Source: Acetobacter persici JCM 25330
GTDB taxonomy: Bacteria > Pseudomonadota > Alphaproteobacteria > Acetobacterales > Acetobacteraceae
Reading direction: 5' to 3'
DNA length: 57,998 bases
Assembly: GCF_000613905.1 (NCBI RefSeq)
Contig: NZ_BAJW01000015.1
Span: 1-57,998 of the forward strand
This document shows, in pieces, positions 44,671 to 55,257 of this stretch. Both the position numbers and the translations under genes were made by a program. The notes beneath the pieces are model-generated. The model was not told the DNA's origin, ran no database searches, and was given only the letters and a program-made list of their open reading frames with translations. Numbering within the stretch: position 1 is the first letter of the stretch; each line of letters begins with the position of its first letter.

Positions 44671-47600
44671 TCAGGTATCTTGCATGTTGTGAGAAAGGCG
44701 GAGGGAGCGGGGGCGCCGTCGGGCAAAGCGCAGGCGCAACCCATCCAGCATGAGGTAAATAACGGGCGTGGTATAGAGCGTGAGCGCCTGACTGACGATC
44801 AGACCGCCCACAATCGCAATTCCCAGCGGGCGGCGCAACTCGGCACCATAGCCGTTGGCAACAATCAGAGGGGCCGCCCCAAGGGCTGCGGCCACGGATG
44901 TCATCATAATCGGACGGAACCGCAGCAGGCAGGCTGTGCGAATGGCTTCCAGCGAGGACAGGTTCCGTTCCCGCTCGGCCTCAATGGCGAAATCCACCAG
45001 CATGATGGCGTTTTTCTTGACGATGCCGATCAGCAGAATCACACCGATCATGGCGATGAGCGAAAATTCCTCGCCTGCCAGTTGCAGGGCCAGCAATGCG
45101 CCGACCCCGGCGGAGGGCAGGGTGGAGAGAATGGTCAGCGGATGCACATAGCTTTCATACAGCACACCGAGCGTAATATAGACGGCGGCGAGTGCGGCCA
45201 GAATGAGCAGTGGTTCATCATTCACCGTCTGCTGGAACTGCGCGGCGTTGCCCGCAAAGCTGCCGTGGATGGTGGGCGGCATATGCAGCGCGACCTGCGT
45301 GGCCTTAAGCACCTGCGTTGCCGTGCTCAGAGAGACGTTTTTCGCCAGATTGAAGGAAATGGTGGTGGCGACGGACTGGCCCTGATGGTTGATGGAGAGC
45401 GGTGTTTTGGCAGGCACCAGTCTGGACACCAGCGTAAGCGGCACCATGGTCTCGGACGATGTGCTGACTGCGGAGCCGTTTGATGCACTTGCCCCGCCTG
45501 CCAGAGCGTTGGCAATCTGGTTTTTAAAGGACTGGCTGCTCAGGGAGGAGGAACTGCTGTTGCCTGCCGAATCCCGGCCCGACGCATCCCGCCGGACCCG
45601 CACGGTATTGGACTTTGTGCCGCCCCCGGCAGACCCGCCTGATACACTGATCCAGACCTGATTCAGCGCGTTGGGGCTGGACCAGTGCTGCGGGTCCGCT
45701 TCCATCACCACATGATACTGGTTGAGCGCGTTATAAATGACGGAGGCAGAGCGCTGGCCAAACGCATCATACAGGGTGTTGGACAAAAGCTGCGGGGTGA
45801 TCTGCACGCGCGATGAGGTGTCACGGTCAATCCGCACATCAATCGCGGAGCCACCCTGCTGCACGTCGGAGGACAGATCCGTAAATTCCGGGTGGTGTTG
45901 CAGGGCGGCCTGGAGTTTGCTGGTCCATGTATAGAGTTCTGACGCGGATTCTCCTTCCAGCGTGTACTGGTAGGCCGCGTTGCTCTGCCGGGCACCGGCC
46001 CGTACAGCCCCCGGCTGCATCATGAAGAACTGCGCGCCAACCAGATGGCTCAGCCTGCGCGTGGCGCGGGCAATCAGGTCCGTCGGCGTGTCGGACCGGT
46101 CTGCCTTGTCTTTGAGTTGCAGGAACAGATTGGCCTGATTGGAGCCGCGCCCGCCAATAAAGCTGGAGACACTCTGCACATCCTTATCCTTCAGGATGCT
46201 TTTCTGAACCTGCATCAGCTTTTGTGAGAGCGCCGTGAAGGAAATGGACTGATCACCCTGCAAATGGCCCATCATCATGCCGGTATCTTCCGTGGGGAAG
46301 AAGCCTTTGGGCATACGGACAAACAGCGCGACAATCAGGGCGAGAGTCAGCGGCAGACTGAGCAGCACCAGTTTGCGGTGTGCCAGTGCCACGTCCAGCG
46401 TGCGCGTGTAACCTGCCTGCAAACCATTCAGGACGCGGGTGATGAAAGCCGTGATGCGCCGCAGGATTTCCGGTGTCTGGCCGGGCTTGCGGGGGGTGAG
46501 AAGCTGGGCTGCCATCATCGGCGTAAGAGTGAGGGACAGCACCATGGACACCAGAATGGTGACGGAGACTGTCATTGCAAACTCATGGAACAGCCGCCCG
46601 GCCAGCCCGCCCAGCAGCAGAATGGGCAGGAAGACCGCAATGAGCGAAATAGAGATGGAAATGACGGTAAAAGCCACTTCCCCCGTGCCGCGAATGGCGG
46701 CATCCCGCGCGGAATAGCCCTGCTCAATATAACGGGCGATATTTTCCATCACCACAATGGCGTCATCCACCACAAAGCCGGTGGAGACTGTCAGCGCCAT
46801 GAGAGACATATTGTCCAGCGAATAGCCGAGTGTTGCCATCACGCCGAAGGTTGCCACAATGGAGGTTGGCACCACAACAGCCGGGATCAGCGTCATGCGG
46901 CCTGAATGCAGGAAGGCCAGCACCACCAGCACGACCAGCACTACGGAGACAATCAGCGTATATTGCGTATCCGCCAGAGAGGCCCGGATGGTCAGAGACC
47001 GGTCAAGCCCCACATGCAGGTCCACCCCGCCGGGCAGTGCGGCCTGAAGCAGCGGCATTTTGGCGTTGATCTGGTCCACCGTCTTGATGGTGTTGGCCCC
47101 GGCCTGCGGAAAGACAACGGCAATCACGGAGCGCGCGCCGTTATAATAGCCTGCGTTGCGGAGGTCTTCCACGCTGTCCCGCACGTAGGCCACGTCTGAA
47201 AGCCGCACCGGGCGGTTGTTGCGCCATGCGATAATCAGGTCCCGGTAGTCCTGCGCGCTGCGGGCCTGATCGTTCGTATCGAGCGTAAAGCGCATGCCGT
47301 TCTGGTCCACCACCCCTTTGGGGGTGTTGGCGTTGGCAGAGGCCAGTGCCGCCCGGACGTCTTCAAAGCTGATGCCGTATTTGTAGAGCGGGTGCGGGTT
47401 GATTTCCACGCGCACGGCGGGCAGGGCGCTCCCGCTGATTTCCACTTCCCCCACCCCTTCAATCTGCGAGAGGTGCTGCTCCAGAACATTGGTGGCGTAG
47501 TCATAGAGCTGCGGCTGGGTGTGGGTGTCGGAGGTCAGCGCCAGAATCAGGATGGGCGCGCCGTTGGGGTTGGCTTTGGAATAGGACGGGTTTTGGCGCA

Positions 47601-47967
47601 GGGAAGAGGGGAGGTCCGCATGGGCGGCCTGAAGGGCTGCCTCCACATCCCGCGCGGCCCCGTTGATATCGCGTGAGAGCGCAAATTGCAGCGTGATGCG
47701 CGTCAGGTTCTGGGAGGACTGGGACGTCATTTCCGTGAGGTCCGCAATCTGCCCCAGATGCCGCTCCAGCGGGGCGGCGACGGAACTGGCGATTTCTTCA
47801 GGCGAGCCGCCAGGCTGCCGCGCCTGCACCTGAATAACCGGGAAATCCACGTTCGGCAGGTCTGACACCGGGAGACTTCTATACCCCAGCGCGCCGGCAA
47901 GCAGCAGTGCTACGGTCAGAAGAATGGTGGCAACGGGCCGGTCAATGAAGATCCGGCTGAAATTCAC
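44671..47967 (-). CDS. mdtC: RND efflux pump, MdtC-like, with Ser/Gly-rich insertion
   Basis: This 1,098-residue inner-membrane pump is probably half of a heteromeric MdtBC complex. It starts at GTG 47967, overlapping the stop of the partner. The N-terminus [20 protein letters not shown] and the TM4 motif [14 protein letters not shown] with paired Asp residues are intact. It is about 70 residues longer than typical MdtC. The excess lies near residues 776-842, a low-complexity stretch rich in Ser, Gly and Ala that includes SAGNSSSSSLSSQ. The frame is intact. Confidence 0.85.
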   Translation of the reverse strand: MNFSRIFIDRPVATILLTVALLLAGALGYRSLPVSDLPNVDFPVIQVQARQPGGSPEEIASSVAAPLERHLGQIADLTEMTSQSSQNLTRITLQFALSRDINGAARDVEAALQAAHADLPSSLRQNPSYSKANPNGAPILILALTSDTHTQPQLYDYATNVLEQHLSQIEGVGEVEISGSALPAVRVEINPHPLYKYGISFEDVRAALASANANTPKGVVDQNGMRFTLDTNDQARSAQDYRDLIIAWRNNRPVRLSDVAYVRDSVEDLRNAGYYNGARSVIAVVFPQAGANTIKTVDQINAKMPLLQAALPGGVDLHVGLDRSLTIRASLADTQYTLIVSVVLVVLVVLAFLHSGRMTLIPAVVVPTSIVATFGVMATLGYSLDNMSLMALTVSTGFVVDDAIVVMENIARYIEQGYSARDAAIRGTGEVAFTVISISISLIAVFLPILLLGGLAGRLFHEFAMTVSVTILVSMVLSLTLTPMMAAQLLTPRKPGQTPEILRRITAFITRVLNGLQAGYTRTLDVALAHRKLVLLSLPLTLALIVALFVRMPKGFFPTEDTGMMMGHLQGDQSISFTALSQKLMQVQKSILKDKDVQSVSSFIGGRGSNQANLFLQLKDKADRSDTPTDLIARATRRLSHLVGAQFFMMQPGAVRAGARQSNAAYQYTLEGESASELYTWTSKLQAALQHHPEFTDLSSDVQQGGSAIDVRIDRDTSSRVQITPQLLSNTLYDAFGQRSASVIYNALNQYHVVMEADPQHWSSPNALNQVWISVSGGSAGGGTKSNTVRVRRDASGRDSAGNSSSSSLSSQSFKNQIANALAGGASASNGSAVSTSSETMVPLTLVSRLVPAKTPLSINHQGQSVATTISFNLAKNVSLSTATQVLKATQVALHMPPTIHGSFAGNAAQFQQTVNDEPLLILAALAAVYITLGVLYESYVHPLTILSTLPSAGVGALLALQLAGEEFSLIAMIGVILLIGIVKKNAIMLVDFAIEAERERNLSSLEAIRTACLLRFRPIMMTSVAAALGAAPLIVANGYGAELRRPLGIAIVGGLIVSQALTLYTTPVIYLMLDGLRLRFARRRPRSLRLSHNMQDT

Positions 47968-50900
47968 GAGTGAACCTGTCCGGCTGAGGGCGGCTGGGTG
48001 GGAGGTAGGTCATTACGGTGGCGCCACGTGTTCCAGCGATGCGCCCATGTATCCAGCGTCAGATAGATCACCGGGGTGGTGAACAGCGTGAGAAGCTGGG
48101 AGAGGGCAAGGCCGCCGATAATGGTCAGCCCCAGCGGGTAACGCAGTTCAGACCCCGTGCCGTTGGAAATGACCATCGGCACAGCGCCCAGCATGGCGGC
48201 AAGGGTTGTCATCAGAATAGGACGGAACCGCAGGGTGGCCGCCTGACGGATGGACTGGAGGGAGTCCATGCCGTGCTCACGTTCGGCATCCAGTGCGAAG
48301 TCGATCATCATGATCGCGTTTTTCTTCACAATGCCGATCAGCAGCACGATGCCGATAATGCCCATCACATCCAGATCCACCCCGGCCACAATCAGCGTCA
48401 GCAACGCCCCAATCGCGGCGGAGGGGAGGGTGGAGAGAATGGTAATGGGGTGGATAAAGCTCTCGTACAGAATACCCAGCACGATATAGACCGCAACCAG
48501 CGCCGCCGCGACGAGGAACAGTTCGTTACTCAGAGACCCTTCAAATGCCGCCGCCGTGCCCTGAAAGGACGTCTGGAAAGAAGAGGGCAGTTTGATCTCT
48601 TCTTCCACCTTGCGGATGGCGGCTGTCGCATCCCCCAGCGCATAGCCGGGTGCGAGGTTGAAGGAGACGGTCGTCGCCGGGAACTGCCCGAAATGCGTTA
48701 TCAGCAGCGGGGCCTTGCCTTTGGTGACTTTTGTGACCGCCGCCAGAGGCACCAGCCCGGAGGTGGGGGACCGGGTGGGACCAGAAGAACTTTCCCCGGA
48801 GTTGCCGCCAATACCCGGCAGATAGACCTGATTGAGCGAGGCCAGATTGGTCTGGAAGGCCGGGTCAGCTTCCAGAATGACACGATACTGGTTGGACTGC
48901 GTGTAGATGGTGGAAATCTGCCGCTGGCCGAACGAGTCATACAGCACGTTATCAATGGTCTGCGGCGTGATGGAATAGCGCGCGCCGGTGGTGCGATCCA
49001 GCGTGACATGCGCCACCAGCTTCGGCCTGAAGGTCGGACGTCACATCGGCCAGAGCAGGCTCCTGCCGCAGGCGGTCCAGCAGTTTGGGGATCCACGTGT
49101 TAAAGGCGGTGGCGTCCGGGTTTTCCAGCAGGAACTGATACTGCGTGGCGGTGACGGTTGTATCCAGAGACAGGTCCTGAATAGGCTGCATATACAGCTT
49201 GATCCCGGCGACCTCGGAGGTTTCCTGCTCAAGACGGCGCGCAATGGTCAGCGCGCTGTCTGAACGGTCATCATGCGGGCGCAGGTTGATCAGGAAGCGA
49301 CCCTGATTAAGCGTGGCGTTCTGCCCGTCCACCCCGACAAAGGAGGAGAGGGAGACCACATCCGGGTCTTTCAGCAGCACGCGGGCCAGGGCCTGCTGGT
49401 GCTCCTTCATGCTCTCGAACGAGATGGCCTGAGACGCAACGGAAATCCCCTGAATGACGCCGGTATCCTGCGCGGGGAAGAACCCTTTGGGGATGATAAC
49501 AGCCAGAACGCCGGTCAGCACCAGCGTGCCCAGTGCGACAAACAGGGTGAGAACGCGTTGTGCCAGAACAACATCCAGAGCGCGGTCATACCCGGCGATC
49601 AGCTTTTCCGTCGCTACTTCCATACGGGCGGACCAGCGCTGGAAGGCAGTGGTGGCGCTGGCGGCATCATGCGGGCGCTCACTGAGAATACGCGCGCACA
49701 TCATCGGCACGAGCGTCAGGGAGACCACGGCAGACAGAACGATGGTGATGGACAGGGTCAGCGCAAATTCGTGGAACAGGCGCCCCACCACATCCCCCAT
49801 GAACAGCAGCGGGATCAGCACCGCAATGAGCGAAATGGTCAGGGAGATAATGGTAAAGCCGATTTCCCCCGCACCTTTGACGGCGGCGGACATCCGGTCT
49901 TCCCCGGCTTCCACGTAGCGCGAGATGTTCTCGATCATCACAATGGCATCATCCACCACAAAGCCGGTGGCGATGGTCAGGGCCATGAGAGAGAGGTTAT
50001 CCAGCGAGAAGCCGAGCAGATACATAATGGCCAGCGTGCCGATAATGGAGAGCGGCACGGACAGGCTGGGGATAATGGTGGCCGGGACGTTGCGCAGGAA
50101 CACAAAAATTACGCCCACGACCAGCACCAGAGCCAGAAACAGCTCGAACTCCACGTCCGAGACGGAGGCGCGGATGGTGGTGGTGCGGTCTGTCAGCGGA
50201 ACAATATCAATGCCCGGTGGCAGCGCCTTGCGCAGCACGGGCAGGGCCGCCTGAATATTGTCCACCACGGAGATCACGTTGGCGCCCGGCTGGCGCTGCA
50301 CATTCATGATCAGCGCCGGGGTGAGGTTGGACCACGCGGCGAGCTGTGTGTTTTCCGGGCCGATCACAACAGAGGCGACGTCCCGGATACGGACAGGCCC
50401 GCTGTTCTGATAGGCAATGACCTGATTGAGCAGCATGTCCACATTGGTAATCTGGCCATCAACCCGCAGCGTGGCTGCACGGGTTGCACCATCAAACGTG
50501 CCGGTGGGGGAGTTGACGTTGACGTTGCCAATGGTGGTGCGCAGCGTATCCAGATCAATCCCGTAGGATGTCAGCTTGGGGATGTTGACGCGAACGCGAA
50601 TGGCCTTGCGGTTGCCGCCTGAAAGCGTCACCAGCCCAACGCCGGAAATCTGGCTGATTTTCTGGGCGAGACGGGTGTCCACATAGTCTTCCACTTCCGG
50701 CAGGGGAATGGTGGAGGACGTAATGCCCAGTGTGAGCACAGGTGTATCCGCCGGGTTGACCTTGGCGTACACCGGCGGGGCCGGAAGGTCAGTCGGCAGG
50801 AGAGAATTGGCCTGATTGATGGCGGCCTGCACTTCCTGCTCCGCCACGTCCATGGACATGGTGAGGTTGAAGCGCAGCGTAATGACAGACGCGCCCCCGG

Positions 50901-51153
50901 AGGAGCGCGATGTCATCTGGTCCAGCCCCGGCATCTCGCCAAACTGGGTTTCCAGAGGGGCCGTCACGGAGGTGGCCATCACATCCGGCCCGGCGCCGGG
51001 GTAGAAGGTCTCAACCGTAATGGTGGGGTAGTCCACCTGCGGCAGAGCCGAAACCGGGAGGAAGTGGTAGCCCAGAAGCCCGCTCATCAGAATGGCGAGC
51101 ATCAGAAGCGTCGTGGCGACGGGCCTGCGGATAAAGAGGCTGGAGGGGTTCAC
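47964..51153 (-). CDS. mdtB: RND efflux pump, MdtB-like (one frame break)
   Basis: This partner pump has about 1,063 residues after repair. It begins [20 protein letters not shown], and TM4 reads [14 protein letters not shown]. The frame breaks at about 49020, where a GGG on the minus strand is read as a single G. Restoring two bases gives [20 protein letters not shown], which fits the family. After repair the end is typical. It overlaps the adaptor upstream (51150-51153) and the MdtC-like gene downstream. Two adjacent RND genes behind one adaptor is the arrangement of mdtABC. Confidence 0.87.
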
Positions 51154-52436
51154 TGGGCAGGCGTACCGGCAGGTGGGGTGGTGGGGGCTGTCATGGGGGA
51201 GGTATCAGCCGTTTTTGCGTCCGGAATGGTCACCTTGCTGCCAGCGCGCAGGTGGTCCACGCCGTCTGTCACCACGCGGTCCCCGGCCTGCAGGCCGGTT
51301 TTGACCACGGTGTTCGTGCCATCGGAAATCCCGATGCTTACCTGACGGACTTCTACGGTGCTGTCGGCCTTGACCACATACACAAACTGGCCGGAGGGGC
51401 CGGTTTGCAGAGAGGTTGAGGGCACCAGAATGACGTTCTCCAGATCCTTCACCAGCAGGCGGGCATTGACGAACTGGTTGGGGAACAGATGTTCATCCGT
51501 GTTGGGATAGAGCGCACGCAGGCGGACGGTGCCGGTGGCGGTATCAATCTGGCTGTCCAGCGTGCTGACAGTGCCATCCGCAATTTTGGTGCTGTTTGAA
51601 CTGTCCCACGCCTCGACCTTCAGGGAGCCTTTGGCGCGAAGCTGCTCGGCAACCTGCGGAAGCTGATCCTGCGGGAGCGTGAAGATAACGGAGATAGGCT
51701 GCATCTGGGTCAGCACTGCCAGCCCGCCGGACTGACCGGCGCTGACATAGTTGCCCTTATCCACCGCGCGGATACCAATGCGGCCATCCACTGGGGCAGT
51801 GATGTGGCAGTAAATTAGCTGAAGTTTCTGGTTATCCACCAGAGCCTGATCGGACTTGACGGTGCCTTCATACTGCTGGACCAGAAATTCCTGATCCCGC
51901 GCGGTCTTGGCGTCGATACTGTCCTGCTTGATCAGGCGCTGATACCGGGCGTTATCCACGCGCGCCTGTGCAAGCTGGGCTTTGTCCCGCTCAAGCTGGC
52001 CTTCATACTGCGCAAGCTGCACTTCATACGGGCGGGGGTCGATCACTGCCAGCAGATCACCCGCATGCACGTGCTGTCCTTCTGTAAAAAGCACCTGCAT
52101 CAGGTAGCCCTCCACACGGGTCTGCACCGTGACGTTGGTTACCGGCACGACTGTTCCGAGTTCTGTCAGAATCACCGGCATGGTGCCGGTTTTGACCGTC
52201 TGCACTGCAACGGGCTGCGTGGTTGCGCTGTCAGCCGCGGCATGGCGGCTGCCATGTTTGCCCGGTGTTGCCGAATGGTGCGGCCGCAGGAAGGCAAACG
52301 CCAGCACGCAGACACCGGCTACGGCAACGCCGCTCCAGATAAGACGCTTTTTCCGGCCAGAGGTGCGGAGGGGCGTGGGTGAATCGGATCGTGTGTCCGT
52401 GGTGTAATCATCCATAGGGCGCGCGGCTCGTTTCAC
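51150..52436 (-). CDS. mdtA: RND periplasmic adaptor, MdtA-like
   Basis: This adaptor of up to 428 residues has a membrane segment near residues 31-50 ([20 protein letters not shown]). [23 protein letters not shown] and [21 protein letters not shown] are the two lipoyl halves, with an alpha-hairpin between them. The annotated start is GTG 52436; ATG 52415 ([12 protein letters not shown]) is an equally plausible start, and neither has a strong ribosome-binding site. The C-terminus is a Thr/Pro/Ala-rich tail. The 251-base region upstream (52437-52687) must hold the operon promoter, but I see no clear boxes. Confidence 0.85.
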   Translation of the reverse strand: MKRAARPMDDYTTDTRSDSPTPLRTSGRKKRLIWSGVAVAGVCVLAFAFLRPHHSATPGKHGSRHAAADSATTQPVAVQTVKTGTMPVILTELGTVVPVTNVTVQTRVEGYLMQVLFTEGQHVHAGDLLAVIDPRPYEVQLAQYEGQLERDKAQLAQARVDNARYQRLIKQDSIDAKTARDQEFLVQQYEGTVKSDQALVDNQKLQLIYCHITAPVDGRIGIRAVDKGNYVSAGQSGGLAVLTQMQPISVIFTLPQDQLPQVAEQLRAKGSLKVEAWDSSNSTKIADGTVSTLDSQIDTATGTVRLRALYPNTDEHLFPNQFVNARLLVKDLENVILVPSTSLQTGPSGQFVYVVKADSTVEVRQVSIGISDGTNTVVKTGLQAGDRVVTDGVDHLRAGSKVTIPDAKTADTSPMTAPTTPPAGTPAQ

Positions 52437-52687
52437 CTGACTGCTAGAGTGGACCGCAGGGGCTGCAATGCAGATCTGCGGTAAACCGGAGAAGGGACAG
52501 TAGCAGCTTTTCCTTTCCGTTCAATTTCAATCCTGACAAGAAAAAATGCCCGGCGGAAAGCGTGCTGGCGTTGTAACAAAAAACAGGCTGGAGTTTACAC
52601 GGACTGAAAGTTTCATCCAAGATTTATTACGAAAAGAGAACACTATAAAAGCGAGTTTAAAATAACCTTTAATCTCGGACGCGGTCG

Positions 52688-54082
52688 TCAGGATTTGTTG
52701 CCGCTCATGCTCGCCCCGGCCTGTGGGGACAGGCAGGCTGCCGCAGGCACCGCCAGCATGGAGATACTGCCCACGACCAGAAAGGCGATTGAGAAATCAT
52801 GCAGGGTGGGGGTGGCGTGCCGGAACAGAATATGGGTGAGGGTGAGGGTGCCCGCGGCCGTGCAGATCCCCACAGACAGCATAAGCTGTTGCAGGGTTGA
52901 ATAAAGGCTGGTGGCCGCACTCATCCGCTGCTTGGAAATATCCGCGTAGGCAATGGTGTTATAGGCGGAAAACTGCGTGCTTTGCGCCATGCCCGCGGCA
53001 AACAGAATGAGAGAGAGTGTCCATAACGGCTGGCCTTTCTGAAAAGCGGCAATCAGCGCGAACAGAATGGCCGCGGAAAACCCGTTGGCCATCAGCACGC
53101 GCCGGAACCCCCAGCGCGCAAGTGTGGCAGGCACAAAGGGGCGCATGACAATCGCGCCAAGCGGCGCAATGAACGTGATGGCGCCGCTCTGGGCTGCCGT
53201 CAGGCCCGAGCCAATCTGCAGGAAGGTCGGGAACAGAAACGGCAGTGAACCGACGGCCACACGTGATGCCGCGCCGCCCGCGACGGAAATGGCGAAGGTG
53301 GGTACCCGAAACAGGCTGAAATCAAGCAGGGGTGCCGCCGTGCGCACGGCGTGCAGGCTGTAAAGCCCCATCAGGCTGCTGCCCCCCACCAACATGCCCA
53401 GAACCAGCATGCCGCCGCCCTCACCGTGGCTGAAGAGTTCCGCCGCGATGGACAGAACGGCCAGCCCACCCCCCACCAGCGCCATGCCCCGCAGGTCAAA
53501 CGGTGCCGGATCAGGCGTGCGGGTGTTGGGGATAAAGCGGCGCGTGAGCAGCAGGCCGACAATGCCCACCGGAATGTTGAGGTAGAAGTTCCAGCGCCAG
53601 GACAGATAGGTGGTGATGAAGCCGCCCACCACAGGCCCCATCAGCGGGCCGAGGGTGGCGGGCAGCATCATCCACGTCATGGTGCGCACCAGATCCTCCC
53701 GCGCCGTGCCCCGCAGCACGACCAGCCGCCCTACCGGCACCATCAGCGCGCCGCCAATGCCCTGCAATGCGCGCATACAAGCCAGAAATATAAGGCTGGT
53801 GGCTGTCGCGCACAGCACCGAGCAGGTGACAAAGATGATGATGGCCCCCGTCAGCACGGTGCGGCTGCCCAGCCTGTCCGCCAGAGCGCCGGAAGCGGGG
53901 ATAAATATGGCCAGGCCTATGATGTAGGAGGTCAGCGCCACGGAGGTCGCGACCGTATCAACATGCAGGCTGTGGGCAATGGAGGGCAGGGCGGTGGCCA
54001 GAATGGTGCCATCCAGTTGTTCCATGAAAAACATGGAGGCGACGATAAGGGCGATCAGATGAGGGCGGCTGATAAACGGCAT
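52688..54082 (-). CDS. MFS multidrug exporter, DHA2 (EmrB/QacA-like) family
   Basis: This 464-residue inner-membrane proton antiporter has about 14 helices. FFMEQLDGTILATALPSIA is the TM1 DHA2 motif, ADRLGSRTVL the loop 2-3 motif A, and LPATLGPLMGPVVGGFI the motif C that marks antiporters. No EmrA-like adaptor is adjacent. It is read in the same direction as the MdtA gene, 251 bases upstream of it, and may be a separate unit. The substrate is unknown. Confidence 0.88.
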   Translation of the reverse strand: MPFISRPHLIALIVASMFFMEQLDGTILATALPSIAHSLHVDTVATSVALTSYIIGLAIFIPASGALADRLGSRTVLTGAIIIFVTCSVLCATATSLIFLACMRALQGIGGALMVPVGRLVVLRGTAREDLVRTMTWMMLPATLGPLMGPVVGGFITTYLSWRWNFYLNIPVGIVGLLLTRRFIPNTRTPDPAPFDLRGMALVGGGLAVLSIAAELFSHGEGGGMLVLGMLVGGSSLMGLYSLHAVRTAAPLLDFSLFRVPTFAISVAGGAASRVAVGSLPFLFPTFLQIGSGLTAAQSGAITFIAPLGAIVMRPFVPATLARWGFRRVLMANGFSAAILFALIAAFQKGQPLWTLSLILFAAGMAQSTQFSAYNTIAYADISKQRMSAATSLYSTLQQLMLSVGICTAAGTLTLTHILFRHATPTLHDFSIAFLVVGSISMLAVPAAACLSPQAGASMSGNKS

Positions 54083-54195
54083 GCTAGCCAGAGACGTGTT
54101 TTTGCGGTCTGATGCAACAGAAGACCGTGCTCAAACGCTATATTTGTGGCGACCGCACTCTGGGTACGGAACGGTCTTAAATAAGGAGAAAAACG

Positions 54196-54501
54196 ATGGC
54201 TGACGATAAACTCAAAAACCTCGGCACAAAACTTGAAGGCGTGGCTGATGAAGCCAAGGGCCGCGTGAAAGATGCCGCTGGTGGTCTGACGGGTGATCTG
54301 GGGCTACAGGCCGAAGGAAAGATCGATCAGCTTTCCGGAATGGCCCAGCAGGAATTTGCTGACCTGTATGAGGAAGGTGAGGGTGTGGTGGAAAAAGCCG
54401 TGACCTTTGTGCGGGATAAGCCCTTGCTTTCACTGGGTATTGTGACGTTTGTCGGGGTGCTGATCGGCTGGCTGGTGTTCCCGCGTTCCAAGCGCTCCTG
54501 A
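54196..54501 (+). CDS. CsbD-like protein with C-terminal membrane anchor
   Basis: This 101-residue protein begins with a CsbD-like domain (KLEGVADEAKGRVKDAAG and QAEGKIDQLSGMAQQ) and ends in one membrane segment (PLLSLGIVTFVGVLIGWLVF) and a basic tail. CsbD proteins are stress-induced in other bacteria; the tail anchor recalls the DUF883-like protein at 41869-42105. A strong AAGGAG ribosome-binding site lies upstream. It diverges from the DHA2 exporter. Confidence 0.8.
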   Translation: MADDKLKNLGTKLEGVADEAKGRVKDAAGGLTGDLGLQAEGKIDQLSGMAQQEFADLYEEGEGVVEKAVTFVRDKPLLSLGIVTFVGVLIGWLVFPRSKRS

Positions 54502-54508
54502 TAAATCA

Positions 54509-54542
54509 TTTTCACCGGGACTCTTGCGCGTTCCGGTGAAAA
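54509..54542 (+). terminator. Hairpin after the CsbD-like gene
   Basis: TTTTCACCGG (54509-54518) pairs perfectly with CCGGTGAAAA (54533-54542), with three more outer pairs after one bulged base. A pyrimidine tract TTCTCCTCTTTCT follows. It is a likely terminator, with a loop that contains a GACTC (CcrM-type) site. Confidence 0.55.
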
Positions 54543-54601
54543 GTGATTCTCCTCTTTCTACGGAGTCGCAATTGGTGCGACTCGGTTATTTTAACCGAGT
54601 C
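54519..54601 (+). promoter_or_regulatory. Cluster of five GANTC sites upstream of rnhB-ccrM
   Basis: GANTC, the target of CcrM methylase, occurs at 54519 (GACTC), 54545 (GATTC), 54563 (GAGTC), 54579 (GACTC) and 54597 (GAGTC), five times in 83 bases against about one per 256 in random sequence. The last three also form two competing hairpins: GAGTCGCA/TGCGACTC (54563-54583) and GACTCGGTTA/TAACCGAGTC (54579-54601). The second ends 26 bases before rnhB. In Caulobacter, GANTC sites in the ccrM promoter region adjust its transcription; the same here is inferred. Confidence 0.65.
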
Positions 54602-54627
54602 CTGCCAAATGAGTGGAAAGAGGGGTC

Positions 54628-55257
54628 ATGCCGGATTTTACACGGGAGCAGCAACACGGCGGGCGCGTCGCCGGTGTTGATGAAGTCGGGCGTGGCCCGC
54701 TGGCTGGTCCCGTGGTGGCTGCTGCTGTCGTCTTTGGTGCGGGTGTGCCGGACGACCTTGCGGCCGTTATTGATGATTCCAAAAAACTGAAGCCTGCTGT
54801 GCGTGAGGCCATTGCGGCCCGCCTGCCGGATGTGCCCGGAATTGAAATTGGTCTGGGTGCTGCGTCTGCTTCCGAAATTGATACGCTCAACATCCATCAC
54901 GCTGCCCATCTGGCCATGCAGCGCGCTGTGGCGCGCCTGCCGGGCCTGCCGGATTATGTGCTGGTGGATGGCAACAAGCTGCCGTCCTTCGGGTGTCGTG
55001 CGGAGGCTCTTGTGGGCGGGGACGCGCTCAGCCTTTCCATTGCAGCAGCATCAATCATGGCCAAAGTCGTGCGGGACCGCATTATGGCGCGTCTGGACGT
55101 GCGCTGGCCCGCTTATGGCTGGGACCGCAATTCCGGTTACGGCACCGTAGTGCATCGCGCGGCGCTGAGCAGCGCGGGCGTCACCCCGCATCATCGTAAA
55201 ACATTCGGCACAGTGCGCCGGCAAATTGAACATCTTGCTATGGAGGGCCGGGCATGA
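54628..55257 (+). CDS. rnhB: Ribonuclease HII
   Basis: This 209-residue enzyme removes ribonucleotides and RNA primers from DNA-RNA hybrids. The start is ATG 54628 with GAGGGG upstream; an in-frame GTG at 54613 is less likely. The acidic catalytic pair is D18-E19 in [13 protein letters not shown], a further Asp lies in VLVDGNKLP, and the segment [13 protein letters not shown] follows. Overlap with the methylase gene by ATGA implies coupled expression. The rnhB-ccrM pairing is common in alphaproteobacteria. Confidence 0.94.
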   Translation: MPDFTREQQHGGRVAGVDEVGRGPLAGPVVAAAVVFGAGVPDDLAAVIDDSKKLKPAVREAIAARLPDVPGIEIGLGAASASEIDTLNIHHAAHLAMQRAVARLPGLPDYVLVDGNKLPSFGCRAEALVGGDALSLSIAAASIMAKVVRDRIMARLDVRWPAYGWDRNSGYGTVVHRAALSSAGVTPHHRKTFGTVRRQIEHLAMEGRA

